Assembly (NCBI GenBank): GCA_020431545.1
Contig: JAGQIB010000026.1
Coordinates: forward strand, 1-12,947
Direction of reading: 5' to 3'
From: Gemmatimonadota bacterium
Lineage (GTDB): Bacteria; ARS69
Length of the DNA: 12,947 bases
The position numbers and the translations under genes are program-made. Of this stretch, positions 1 to 7,188 are shown piece after piece. The notes below the pieces were generated by a model. It had not been told where the DNA came from. It searched no databases and saw only the letters and a program-made list of their open reading frames with translations. Numbering within the stretch: position 1 is the stretch's first letter; each line of letters starts with the position of its first letter.

Positions 1-2279
1 ACGCGGATGTCGATCAGGCGGTCGTCGGCGCGGAAACGGGAGACCACGGTGCCCTGCACCCGCTGGTGGAGCACCGTGGAAACGTCGGCGATGGAGAGGC
101 CGAGCGCCGCGAGCCGGTCGCGATCGAACCGCACCGTGAGCTCCGGGTTGCCGGCCTCCATCGAGGCGCGAACGTCCTCGAGGCCGTGCACCGCCGCGAC
201 CTTCGGCAGCAGCGACAGCGTGTAGTCCGAGAGCCGCTCGAGATCCTCGCCGAAGAACACCATCTCCACCGGCGTCTCGAGCGAGAAGAACGAGGGACGA
301 CCGAGCTTCGCCTCCAGGTCGGGGATGTTCTCGTACGCGAGTCGCAGCCGCTCCTCCAGCGCGATCTGCGCCTCGTCGCGGGATCGATCCGCCATCACCA
401 CGTTCAGCTGGCCGAGGTTCTCGTCCTTCGTGCGCAGCGAGAGGCCGCCGGACACGAGACGGCTTCCGATCGACGCGAACGTCCGCTCGATCCCCGGATC
501 CTGATCGGCGATCTCCTCCATGCGGCCGATGACGCGGTCCGTGACCGCGAGCGGCGTTCCCTCCGGCAGTACGACCTCGAACTGGAACTCGCCCTCCGAC
601 AGCGACGGGATCAGCTCGGATCCGAGGCGCGGAATCGCGAGCAGCGACAGCGCGAACAGGATCACCGCCACTCCGAGCGTCGGGCCGCGGTGGCGGAGGA
701 CGGAGCGCAGCAGCCGTTCGTAGCTGCGCGAGAGCCAGCCGAGCTCCTCCCCGTCGTCGGCTTCGAGCTCGCTGCGCGGCGGCGCGGGAGCAGTCATCCC
801 CGCCGGCGCCTTCTTGCCCCCGATCGACGACAGCATCGGGATCAGCGTCAACGCGACGACGAGTGACGCGAGCAGGCTCGCGGTCACGGTGAGCGCCTGA
901 TCGCGGAACAGCTGCCCGGCCACGCCCTCCACGAACACGATCGGAAAGAACACGGCCACGGTCGTGAGCACCGAGGCCGTGACGGCGCCGCCGACCTCCA
1001 CCGTGCCTTCGATCGCGGCCCGCGCGCGCGACGCCCCGGCCCGCACGCGACGCTGGATCGCCTCCAGCACCACGATCGAGCCGTCGACCAGCATGCCGAT
1101 CCCGAGCGTGAGGCCGCCGAGCGACATGATGTTCAGCGAGACACCGAGGCGGTACATGAGGATGAACGTCGCCACGAGCGACGCCGGAATCGAGAGCGCG
1201 ATCACGAGGGTGGGCACCACATCGCGCAGGAACAGCGCGAGCACCGCGATCGCGAGCAGGCCGCCGATCAGGAGCGCGCTCCGCACCTCGTTGATGGCCT
1301 GCCGGATGAATCGCGACTGGTCGAACAGCACCACGAGCTCCATCCCCTCGGGCAGCCCGTCGGGGATGAACTTCAGCGCTTCCAGGACCGCGTCGGCGGT
1401 GGCCACGGTGTTCGCGTCGCCCTCCTTGTAGATCGCGATCTCGACCGCCTCCACGCCGTCGACCCGCGTGATCTCCTCGCGCTCCTTCGCGCCCCACGTC
1501 ACCGTGGCCACGTCCGCGAGCCGCACGGGCGCCGTGCCCACCGGATTGATCGCGATCTCGCGGATCTCCTCGATCGAGTCGAACTCGTTCAGCGTGCGCA
1601 CCAGGTACTGGCTCTCGATCGACTCGAGCGAGCCGCCGGGGCGATTGATGTTCGATCCCGCGAGCACCTGGCCGAGCCGCTCCGGCGTGATGCCGAGCGA
1701 GGCGAGCTTGCCCTGATCGATGTCGATCAGGATCTCCTCTTCCTCGCCGCCCTTCACGATCGCGGCCGCCACGCCGTCGCGCGTCTCGAGATCCTGCTTC
1801 ACTTCCTTTTCGGCCACCCGACGCAGCAGCGTCAGATCGTCGGAGCCGGTGAGCGCGAGACGCAGGATCGGATCGAGCGCGGGATCGTAGCGCAGCACGA
1901 CCGGCGCCTCCGTCTCCTCGGGCAGCACGAGCCGATCGAGCTTCTCACGCACTTCCATGGCGAGATCGTCCATGTCCGCACCCCACGCGAACTGGAGCGT
2001 TACCTCGGAGCGACCGGTGCGCGTGACGGAGTGGATCTCCTGCAGTCCGCGCAGGACACCGACGGCCTCCTCCACGGGACGCGTGACGAGGTTCTCGACC
2101 TCGCCCGGCGCCGTGTCCGGGAACTCGGTCTGCACCGTGAGCGACGGATAGGAGATGTCGGGCAGCAGGTCCACGGAGAGGCGGGACAGACCCACGAAGC
2201 CGAACGCGGCCACCGCGAGCCCGATCATCACCACGGTGACGCGGCGCCGGACCGCGAACGTGACGAGCGCGCGGATCAC
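1..2279 (-). CDS. RND-family efflux permease (HAE1/AcrB-like), 3' end cut by the window edge
   Basis: This is the inner-membrane proton-driven pump of a tripartite efflux system. About 759 codons are visible of a family length near 1,030. I translated the reverse strand directly: it is open from a GTG at 2279 to the edge with no stop. TM1 lies at about residues 14-31, TM2-TM4 at about 335-410, and TM5-TM6 at about 434-483 with the conserved stretch FFPIVFVEGVAGQLF. TM7 begins after a linker near residue 520, followed by the second porter domain. The TM4 proton-relay motif reads VDGSIVVLEAI with Asp399; AcrB has two adjacent Asp here, so the second is Gly-Ser in this protein. The GTG overlaps the adaptor stop as GTGA and is preceded by AAGGA six nt upstream, which decides the start. 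Substrate (drug, solvent or metal) cannot be told. Membership of the RND superfamily is near certain; the HAE1-like subtype is inferred. Confidence 0.95.
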   Translation of the reverse strand, partial: MIRALVTFAVRRRVTVVMIGLAVAAFGFVGLSRLSVDLLPDISYPSLTVQTEFPDTAPGEVENLVTRPVEEAVGVLRGLQEIHSVTRTGRSEVTLQFAWGADMDDLAMEVREKLDRLVLPEETEAPVVLRYDPALDPILRLALTGSDDLTLLRRVAEKEVKQDLETRDGVAAAIVKGGEEEEILIDIDQGKLASLGITPERLGQVLAGSNINRPGGSLESIESQYLVRTLNEFDSIEEIREIAINPVGTAPVRLADVATVTWGAKEREEITRVDGVEAVEIAIYKEGDANTVATADAVLEALKFIPDGLPEGMELVVLFDQSRFIRQAINEVRSALLIGGLLAIAVLALFLRDVVPTLVIALSIPASLVATFILMYRLGVSLNIMSLGGLTLGIGMLVDGSIVVLEAIQRRVRAGASRARAAIEGTVEVGGAVTASVLTTVAVFFPIVFVEGVAGQLFRDQALTVTASLLASLVVALTLIPMLSSIGGKKAPAGMTAPAPPRSELEADDGEELGWLSRSYERLLRSVLRHRGPTLGVAVILFALSLLAIPRLGSELIPSLSEGEFQFEVVLPEGTPLAVTDRVIGRMEEIADQDPGIERTFASIGSRLVSGGLSLRTKDENLGQLNVVMADRSRDEAQIALEERLRLAYENIPDLEAKLGRPSFFSLETPVEMVFFGEDLERLSDYTLSLLPKVAAVHGLEDVRASMEAGNPELTVRFDRDRLAALGLSIADVSTVLHQRVQGTVVSRFRADDRLIDIR

Positions 2280-3454
2280 GACGCGTCCTTGGGGCCGTCC
2301 TCTCCGGCTGCCTCCGCCGGGGCGGCCGGTTCCTCCACGGTCACGCCGAGGGCGGCCAGCACGTCCGGCGGCCCCTCGAGCACCTTCACCGCGGCATCGT
2401 CACGCAGGTTGCGCTGCCCCTTGACCACGACGATGTCCCCGGGCGTCAGCCCGGACACGATCTCCGTGTCGTCGCCGTCGACGAAGCCGGTCTCGACCGG
2501 CTTGCGCATCGCCTTGCCGTCCACCACGGCGTACGCGATCTGCGTTCCCTGGTCCTCGAAGATCGCGCGGGTCGGCACGAGCACCGCGTCCTCGTGACGC
2601 GCCGTCACGATGCGCACCTCCGCGAAGTCGCCGGGACGCGTGCCGGCCGGGTATCCGTCGATCTCGGCCGTGATCTTCACGGTGCCGGTCGTGGGATCCA
2701 CGATGGGCGACACGAGACTCACGCGACCGGTCAGCGTCGCGTCGAGCGTGTCGAGGCGCATCTCCATCGGCTGGCCGACCTTCACGTAGCCCATGCGACG
2801 CGCGGGCACGTGCACGCGCGCGAGCAGCGGATCGACGTCCATCACGTCGAACAGCGCGGTGCCCGGATTCACGTTCGCGCCGAGATCGACGTGCCGCCGC
2901 ACGACCTGCCCGGTGAACGGCGAGACCACACGCGTATGCGCGAGCTCGAGCTGCGCGAGCTGCAGCTCCGCCTCGCGGACGCTCAGCGTGTTCTCCATGA
3001 CCTCGAACTCCTCGGCCGAGAGGAGATCGCCCTCGCGCATCGCCTGGCCCCGCGTGTGATCGGCGCGCGCCATCTCGAGATTCGCCTCGGCCTGCTTCAC
3101 CCGCCAGCGGGCCTGATCGTCTTCCAGCCGCAGCAGCAGGTCCCCGGCCTTCACGCGATCGCCTTCCTCGCGCACGATCTCACGCACCACGCCCGTGGCC
3201 CGCGACGTGACCTGCGCGTGACTCTCCGGCTCCAGCGTGGCGGTCGCGGTGTAGTAGGAGGACGCGGTGCCGCTGCGGACGATCTCCACGGCCACGGGCA
3301 CCGCGGCCGGCGCCGCGCCGGGACCTCCCGGGCCGGGACCGCCGCCGCGCCCCTGGGCCTCGGCGGGCTTCTCCCCGCCGCAGCCGGCGAGGCCGAGCGC
3401 GCCGAACGCGAGCAGCACCGGGGTCCAGCGGGCGACGTGTAGGCTTCGGCTCAT
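2276..3454 (-). CDS. Efflux RND transporter periplasmic adaptor subunit, lipoprotein (HlyD/AcrA family)
   Basis: The 392-aa membrane-fusion protein links the RND permease to an outer-membrane channel. The N-terminus is a lipoprotein signal with lipobox LAGC (Cys25); Gly at +2 rather than Asp favours release to the outer membrane over inner-membrane retention, by the rule known for enterobacteria. A Gly/Pro/Ala-rich linker at about 35-52 follows. Then come a lipoyl/barrel-sandwich half (TGVVREIVREEGDRVKAGD), an alpha-helical hairpin rich in Glu/Leu/Ala, the second lipoyl half (VVSPFTGQVVRRHVDLGANV), a beta-barrel and a membrane-proximal domain (VLVPTRAIF). I chose the ATG at 3454 over an in-frame start at 3505 because GGAGG lies 5-6 nt upstream and the lipoprotein signal starts there. 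The gene heads the operon and overlaps the permease by 4 nt. No TolC-like channel gene is in the window. Confidence 0.93.
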   Translation of the reverse strand: MSRSLHVARWTPVLLAFGALGLAGCGGEKPAEAQGRGGGPGPGGPGAAPAAVPVAVEIVRSGTASSYYTATATLEPESHAQVTSRATGVVREIVREEGDRVKAGDLLLRLEDDQARWRVKQAEANLEMARADHTRGQAMREGDLLSAEEFEVMENTLSVREAELQLAQLELAHTRVVSPFTGQVVRRHVDLGANVNPGTALFDVMDVDPLLARVHVPARRMGYVKVGQPMEMRLDTLDATLTGRVSLVSPIVDPTTGTVKITAEIDGYPAGTRPGDFAEVRIVTARHEDAVLVPTRAIFEDQGTQIAYAVVDGKAMRKPVETGFVDGDDTEIVSGLTPGDIVVVKGQRNLRDDAAVKVLEGPPDVLAALGVTVEEPAAPAEAAGEDGPKDAS

Positions 3455-3573
3455 CGTTTCCTCCGCGGGGGCACCGAGCATGGCAGTCCGACGCTCCCGC
3501 CGCAACTGATCTCGAACCCGAGAATAGGGCCTCCGGCCCCCTTCGGGGGCGTTCCGGGGCCGGCACTCGCCCC

Positions 3574-3600
3574 CCGGGAGGGACGGATCGTCCCTTCCGG
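3574..3600. repeat. 12-bp stem-loop in the divergent region
   Basis: The arms at 3574-3585 and 3589-3600 pair over 12 positions with one G-U and a 3-nt loop (GAT). The outer part is CCGGG/TCCGG and the core is AGGGACG/CGTCCCT. There is no T-run after it on either strand, so it is a poor intrinsic terminator. It sits upstream of the candidate plus-strand promoter and well upstream of the minus-strand start. An operator or a leader-RNA hairpin of the efflux operon are both possible; function is not shown by the sequence. Confidence 0.55.
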
Positions 3601-3632
3601 CCGTTCAAAGGCGAGCGTTCCGGCCCTCGCCC

Positions 3633-3661
3633 TTGATCCGCTCCCGGACTGATGCGATTTT
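3633..3661 (+). promoter_or_regulatory. Candidate sigma70-type promoter for the S9 peptidase
   Basis: TTGATC at 3633-3638 (4 of 6 to TTGACA) is followed after 17 nt by GATTTT at 3656-3661 (a weak -10, 3 of 6). The predicted transcript would begin near 3668 and leave a leader of about 60 nt containing the 3684-3698 hairpin. The match is weak and other positions are possible. Confidence 0.25.
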
Positions 3662-3730
3662 CTTCCGGAACCCGGACCCGGGGGGATCGTTCCGATCCAC
3701 CCTCCACGCCCTCCTCGACAGGAGTCTTTC

Positions 3731-5776
3731 ATGCGTCACTGGCAGCGACCCGGCCTCGGCCGCGTCTCGCTCTTGGCTCTCGTGCCGGCCCTCACGGCGG
3801 CGCCGGTCTCGCTCGTGACCCCGGCCGCGGCCGAGGAGACGGCCGAAGGCGCCGTCCGCGAAGTCGGTCAGCTCGTGCTCGACGGTATCCCCGAGATCCC
3901 CGATCGCATCGTGGAGAAGATGAACCAGTACGCGAACGTGCGCGGCCACTCCTTCGCGGCCTGGGATCCGGCCGGCGGCATCGTCATCGCGACCCGGTTC
4001 GGCGAGACCACCCAGCTCCATCACGTGGCGGCGCCGGGCATGGCGCGCCGCCAGCTCACGTTCTTCACGGAGCCGGTGGGCGACGCGAGCTTCGGCACCG
4101 AACCGGGCTGGTTCCTGTTCACGAAGGACTTCGGCGGCAACGAGGCGGCGCAGATCTTCCGCTTCAATCTCAAGAACGGCGAGGCCACGCTCCTCACCGA
4201 CGGCGAGGGCCAGAACGGCGGCCCGCTGTGGTCGAACGCGAAGGACCGCGTGGCGTGGCGCAGCACGATGCGGAACCAGACGGACCACGACATCTGGGTG
4301 ATGGATCCCAAGAACCCCGACGCCAAGCGCATCGCGCTCCAGACCGAAGGCTACTGGTCGCCCACGGACTGGTCCCCGGACGATCGCCGGATCCTCGCCT
4401 CCCACTACGTGTCCGCGAACGAGTCTTACCTGTGGTGGTTCGACGTGAAGTCCGGCGAGAAGCACCCGATCGGGCGTCAGGAGCCGGTCGACGGCGCGAC
4501 GATCGCGTACGGGGCAGGCCGGTTCGACGCCTCCGGCGACGGAGTGTTCTACACGTCGGACGAGGGCAGCGAGCACCAGACGCTGCGCTGGCGCAAGCTC
4601 GGTTCCGAGGACTCCGAGGAGCTCACCGGCGACATCCCGTGGACGGTGGGCGGCATCGTGATGAGCCCGGACCGCAAGACGCTCGCGTTCTCCGTGAACG
4701 TCGACGGCGCGGACGAGGTGTACCTGATGGACACGAAGTCGCGGAAGCGCACGAAGGTGGATCTGCCGCTCGGCGTGCTCGGCGGTGTGGAGTTCCGGCC
4801 GGACGGCAAGACGATCGCGTTCACGCTCGAGACGACCGCCGCTCCCACCGACGTCTACACGCTCGACGTCGCCAGCAAGAAGGTCGAGCGCTGGACGCAG
4901 GCCGAGGTCGGCGGACTCGACACCTCCACCTTCGTGACGTCCGAGATCATCCACTTCCCCACGTTCGACCAGGGTCCGGACGGCAAGCCGCGCCAGATCC
5001 CGGCTTTCATCTACAAGCCGGAGGGCGAGGGTCCGTTCCCGGTGATCGTCCGCATCCACGGAGGGCCGGAGAGCCAGTCGCGCGCGTGGTTCTCCTTCAC
5101 GTCGCAGTACTACGTGAACGAGCTCGGTTGCGCGGTGATCTACCCGAACGTCCGCGGCAGCGACGGCTTCGGCAAGTCGTACCTCCTGCTGGACAACGGG
5201 TTCAAGCGCGAGGACTCCGTGAAGGACATCGGCGCCCTGCTCGACTGGATCGCGACCCAGCCGGATCTCGACGCGACGCGCGTGGGCGTGACCGGCGGCT
5301 CGTACGGCGGCTACATGACGCTGGCGGTGCTCACGCACTACAGCGATCGCGTGCGCTGCGGCGTGGAGAGTGTCGGCATCTCGAACTTCGTGACGTTCCT
5401 GGAGAACACCAAGGACTACCGCCGCGATCTGCGTCGCGTGGAGTACGGCGACGAGCGGGATCCCGCGATGCGCGAGCACCTCGAGAAGATCTCGCCCACC
5501 ACGAACGCGGACAAGATCGACGTCCCGCTCATGGTCGTGCAGGGCGCGAACGATCCGCGCGTGCCGGCGTCCGAGGCCGAGCAGATCGTGGACGTCGTGC
5601 GCGGCAAGGGCAAGGAGGTCTGGTACATGCTCGCGAAGGACGAGGGCCACGGCTTCCGCAAGAAGTCGAACGTGGACCAGATGGTCTGGGGCCTGTCGCT
5701 CTTCTGGGAGAACTACCTGCTGCCGAAGGAGCCGCCGATGACGATGGAGAAGCGCTCCGAGACGTCGAGCAACTAG
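3731..5776 (+). CDS. Exported S9-family (prolyl oligopeptidase family) serine peptidase
   Basis: The 681-aa protein probably cleaves peptides, with the family preference for small or Pro-containing substrates; the exact specificity is unknown. Residues 1-34 form a signal peptide (Arg-containing n-region, hydrophobic core, Ala-X-Ala near 32-34), so it acts in the periplasm or outside. Residues about 75-410 have WD40/TolB-like beta-propeller repeats with recurring Ser-Pro-Asp and Asp-Gly-Lys motifs. The C-terminal alpha/beta hydrolase domain (about 430-675) starts with the oxyanion-side HGGP motif. It carries the triad Ser524 (GGSYGGY), Asp608 (GANDPRVP) and His640 (GHGF), so it should be active. 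The size fits DPP/acyl-aminoacyl-peptidase-like S9 enzymes. AGGAG six nt before the ATG at 3731 supports the start. Its stop overlaps the stop of the convergent thioesterase gene. Confidence 0.93.
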   Translation: MRHWQRPGLGRVSLLALVPALTAAPVSLVTPAAAEETAEGAVREVGQLVLDGIPEIPDRIVEKMNQYANVRGHSFAAWDPAGGIVIATRFGETTQLHHVAAPGMARRQLTFFTEPVGDASFGTEPGWFLFTKDFGGNEAAQIFRFNLKNGEATLLTDGEGQNGGPLWSNAKDRVAWRSTMRNQTDHDIWVMDPKNPDAKRIALQTEGYWSPTDWSPDDRRILASHYVSANESYLWWFDVKSGEKHPIGRQEPVDGATIAYGAGRFDASGDGVFYTSDEGSEHQTLRWRKLGSEDSEELTGDIPWTVGGIVMSPDRKTLAFSVNVDGADEVYLMDTKSRKRTKVDLPLGVLGGVEFRPDGKTIAFTLETTAAPTDVYTLDVASKKVERWTQAEVGGLDTSTFVTSEIIHFPTFDQGPDGKPRQIPAFIYKPEGEGPFPVIVRIHGGPESQSRAWFSFTSQYYVNELGCAVIYPNVRGSDGFGKSYLLLDNGFKREDSVKDIGALLDWIATQPDLDATRVGVTGGSYGGYMTLAVLTHYSDRVRCGVESVGISNFVTFLENTKDYRRDLRRVEYGDERDPAMREHLEKISPTTNADKIDVPLMVVQGANDPRVPASEAEQIVDVVRGKGKEVWYMLAKDEGHGFRKKSNVDQMVWGLSLFWENYLLPKEPPMTMEKRSETSSN

Positions 5777-6279
5777 GTCAGGCCGGCGGCCCGTTCGTTC
5801 GGGGCATCCGCCCGGCCCGGCAGGCACATCATCGAGAGAAGGGCGGTGGCACAGAGCTTCTGGGCCCCGCCCTTTTCCGTGAAGACGTCGGCGCGACAGG
5901 TGGAGACGCGACGTCCCGGGCGGATCACTTCGGCCCGCGCGATCACGAGCTCCCCGTCGGCCGGGCGCAGCAGGTTGATCTTGAACTCGATCGAGAGCAC
6001 CGAGGAATCCGCCGGCATCAGCGTGTAGGCGGCGTACCCGGCGGCGGTGTCCGCGATCGTGGCGAGCGCGCCCGCGTGGAAGTACCCGTGCTGCTGCCCG
6101 AGGCCCTCGCGCCAGGCGAGCCGGATCTCGCAGCGGCCGGGTTCGACGGCGCCGAGTTCGGCCCCGAGCGTGTTCATGAAGTGCTGCCGCGCGAAGCTCG
6201 CTCGCACGCGCGCGACGAAGTCCGGATCGGACGGCTCGAACGCCGCCGCGCCCCGCGGCCCCTCCGCGTCCCCGCTCAG
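5773..6279 (-). CDS. PaaI-type hotdog-fold thioesterase, probable CTG start
   Basis: The protein is predicted to hydrolyse an acyl-CoA thioester in the cytoplasm; its substrate is unknown. The hotdog domain covers about residues 20-160. It contains the PaaI/YdiI-type signature around His68-Ala-Gly and Asp77 (HAGALATIADTAAG), followed by the strand pattern SIEFKINLLRPADGELVIARAEV. No ATG, GTG or TTG gives a full-length domain: the first ATG is inside the domain, after RASFARQHF. The frame fuses sensibly to a CTG at 6279 that overlaps the upstream stop as CTGA, with GGAGAG about 6 nt before it. This copies the GTGA/ATGA junctions of the rest of the chain, so I place the start there (168 aa, as coordinates 6279 to 5773). 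It is the last gene of the seven-gene chain and ends on a CTAG shared with the convergent peptidase. Confidence 0.85.
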   Translation of the reverse strand: MSGDAEGPRGAAAFEPSDPDFVARVRASFARQHFMNTLGAELGAVEPGRCEIRLAWREGLGQQHGYFHAGALATIADTAAGYAAYTLMPADSSVLSIEFKINLLRPADGELVIARAEVIRPGRRVSTCRADVFTEKGGAQKLCATALLSMMCLPGRADAPNERAAGLT

Positions 6280-6686
6280 TGAGGCTCTCCGGGCATCTCC
6301 ACGACGACCTCGAACCGGAGACCCTGCTCCTCGATCGCCGCGTTCGCCTCGCCCAGAAACGCGATGGTCTCGCCGGTGGGCTCTTCCACGCACTCGAGGC
6401 GGATGGAAACCGGCCAGCCCTCGTACTCCGGGAACTGCTGGATCAGGTAGCCGTCCAGCACGTAGCCGAGGTAGCGGTTGATCTTCTCCTCGAGCTGACG
6501 GAGCTGCTCGTACGACCCGAACGGGCGGCGCTCCGTCATCACGAGCGTGACGAGCGGATCCTCGCCCGGCTCGGAGGCCAGGATCAGATCGAGCACGTTC
6601 GGATTCTGCACGCCGGGCTCGCCGAACTCGCGCACGAACTCCTCGCGATCGAGACCCCCGGGGTCTTCCCGTCCGTCCTCGGTCAT
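6276..6686 (-). CDS. DUF6572-like conserved protein of unknown function
   Basis: This is a 136-aa acidic protein, predicted cytoplasmic, with no signal or membrane segment. After a Glu/Asp/Arg-rich lead of about 25 residues, the region 28-130 matches the pattern I know for DUF6572. It has a start like NPNVLDLI, a strand ending in VTLVM, a helix QLRQLEEKINRYLGYVLDG, a central FPEYEGWPVSIRLEC strand, and a final helix and strand (EEQGLRFEVVVEM). No catalytic motif is visible. The start is the ATG at 6686, which overlaps the asparaginase stop as ATGA and has a purine-rich GGAGACGGAGAC stretch before it. An upstream in-frame start would lie inside the asparaginase gene and is less likely. Its tight coupling suggests it is made in a fixed ratio with the asparaginase-domain protein. 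Family assignment is from memory of the pattern. Confidence 0.75.
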   Translation of the reverse strand: MTEDGREDPGGLDREEFVREFGEPGVQNPNVLDLILASEPGEDPLVTLVMTERRPFGSYEQLRQLEEKINRYLGYVLDGYLIQQFPEYEGWPVSIRLECVEEPTGETIAFLGEANAAIEEQGLRFEVVVEMPGEPH

Positions 6687-7171
6687 GTCTCCGTCTCCTC
6701 GAATCGGTTCGCCTCGCGGTTCTTGCGCACGTTCGCGGGATCGAACACGCGTCCGTTCATCGCGATCCACACGCCGGCCGGCGCGGTCTGCACGGCGCCG
6801 AGCGCGAGGCCGACGTTGAACTCCGCGTCCGAGAACTTGAATCGCGCGGGCGCGAGCGACCCCGTGAGCACGATGGTCTTGCCGGGCACCCCGACGAGCG
6901 CGCGCGCCGTCTCCACCATGGTGTCCGTGCCGTGCGTGACCACGATGCGCGACTCCGGCCGCGATTCCACCGTGGCGCGGATGAGCGCGCGATCCGCGTC
7001 GGTGAGCTCGAGGCTGTCCTTGCGGAGCAGGTTCACGACCTCCCAGTCGAGGGTGGCGTTCGCCTCGCGCAGGATGTTCGGGACGTTCGACTCCCCGACC
7101 TCGTACGCGCTCTTCGCGTCGAAGTAGACCTTGTCGATCGTGCCGCCGGTCGTGATGATGCAGACCTTCAT
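6683..7171 (-). CDS. Single-domain asparaginase-like protein (N-terminal asparaginase domain only)
   Basis: The 162-aa protein matches only the N-terminal domain of type I/II L-asparaginases, which are about 330 aa with a second C-terminal domain. All N-domain catalytic positions are present: the nucleophile motif TTGGTI (Thr11), THGTDT (Thr82, Asp83), and a Lys150 in VFDPANVRKN that aligns with the E. coli catalytic Lys162 region. The LTGS...FSDAEFN segment also fits. The gene is not broken; it ends in TGA overlapping the next gene's ATG, and free-standing asparaginase domains of this length are known. In full-length enzymes the active site is completed by the C-terminal domain of a neighbouring subunit, so its activity is uncertain. 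The start at 7171 (MKVCIITTGG) is clear from homology although no good ribosome-binding site precedes it. It follows the methyltransferase after a 17-nt gap. Confidence 0.88.
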   Translation of the reverse strand: MKVCIITTGGTIDKVYFDAKSAYEVGESNVPNILREANATLDWEVVNLLRKDSLELTDADRALIRATVESRPESRIVVTHGTDTMVETARALVGVPGKTIVLTGSLAPARFKFSDAEFNVGLALGAVQTAPAGVWIAMNGRVFDPANVRKNREANRFEETET

Positions 7172-7188
7172 GGAGCGGAGGATAGCGC

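Larger units (their letters stand above)
3455..3730. promoter_or_regulatory. Divergent intergenic region between efflux operon and S9 peptidase, with inverted repeats
   Basis: These 276 bases separate two divergently read genes and hold no credible gene. Four inverted repeats can be read: 3510-3523 (5-nt arms TCTCG/CGAGA, 4-nt spacer); 3536-3550 (6-nt arms GCCCCC/GGGGGC, loop TTC); 3574-3600 (12-bp stem, listed separately); and 3684-3698 (6-nt arms GGATCG/CGATCC, loop TTC). Promoters for both sides must lie here. On the minus strand TATTCT (3526-3521) resembles a -10 box for the adaptor gene but has no good -35. The repeats could be operators for a regulator of the pump, or leader hairpins; no regulator gene is adjacent. 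Confidence 0.6.

Noticed and set aside
66..866. A 266-codon plus-strand frame at the left end
   Set aside because: It is antisense to the RND permease, whose translation matches the family over its whole visible length.
3605..5827. A 740-codon open frame on the minus strand across the S9 peptidase
   Set aside because: It is antisense to a gene with an intact catalytic triad, has a repetitive Arg/Val/Leu/His/Glu composition and no recognisable domain. Such frames are expected from the G/C third-position bias.
3652..6282. An 876-codon plus-strand frame offset from the peptidase and running through the thioesterase gene
   Set aside because: It is a shifted reading of the peptidase and the antisense of the thioesterase, with an Arg/Gly/Ala-rich product that resembles no protein family.
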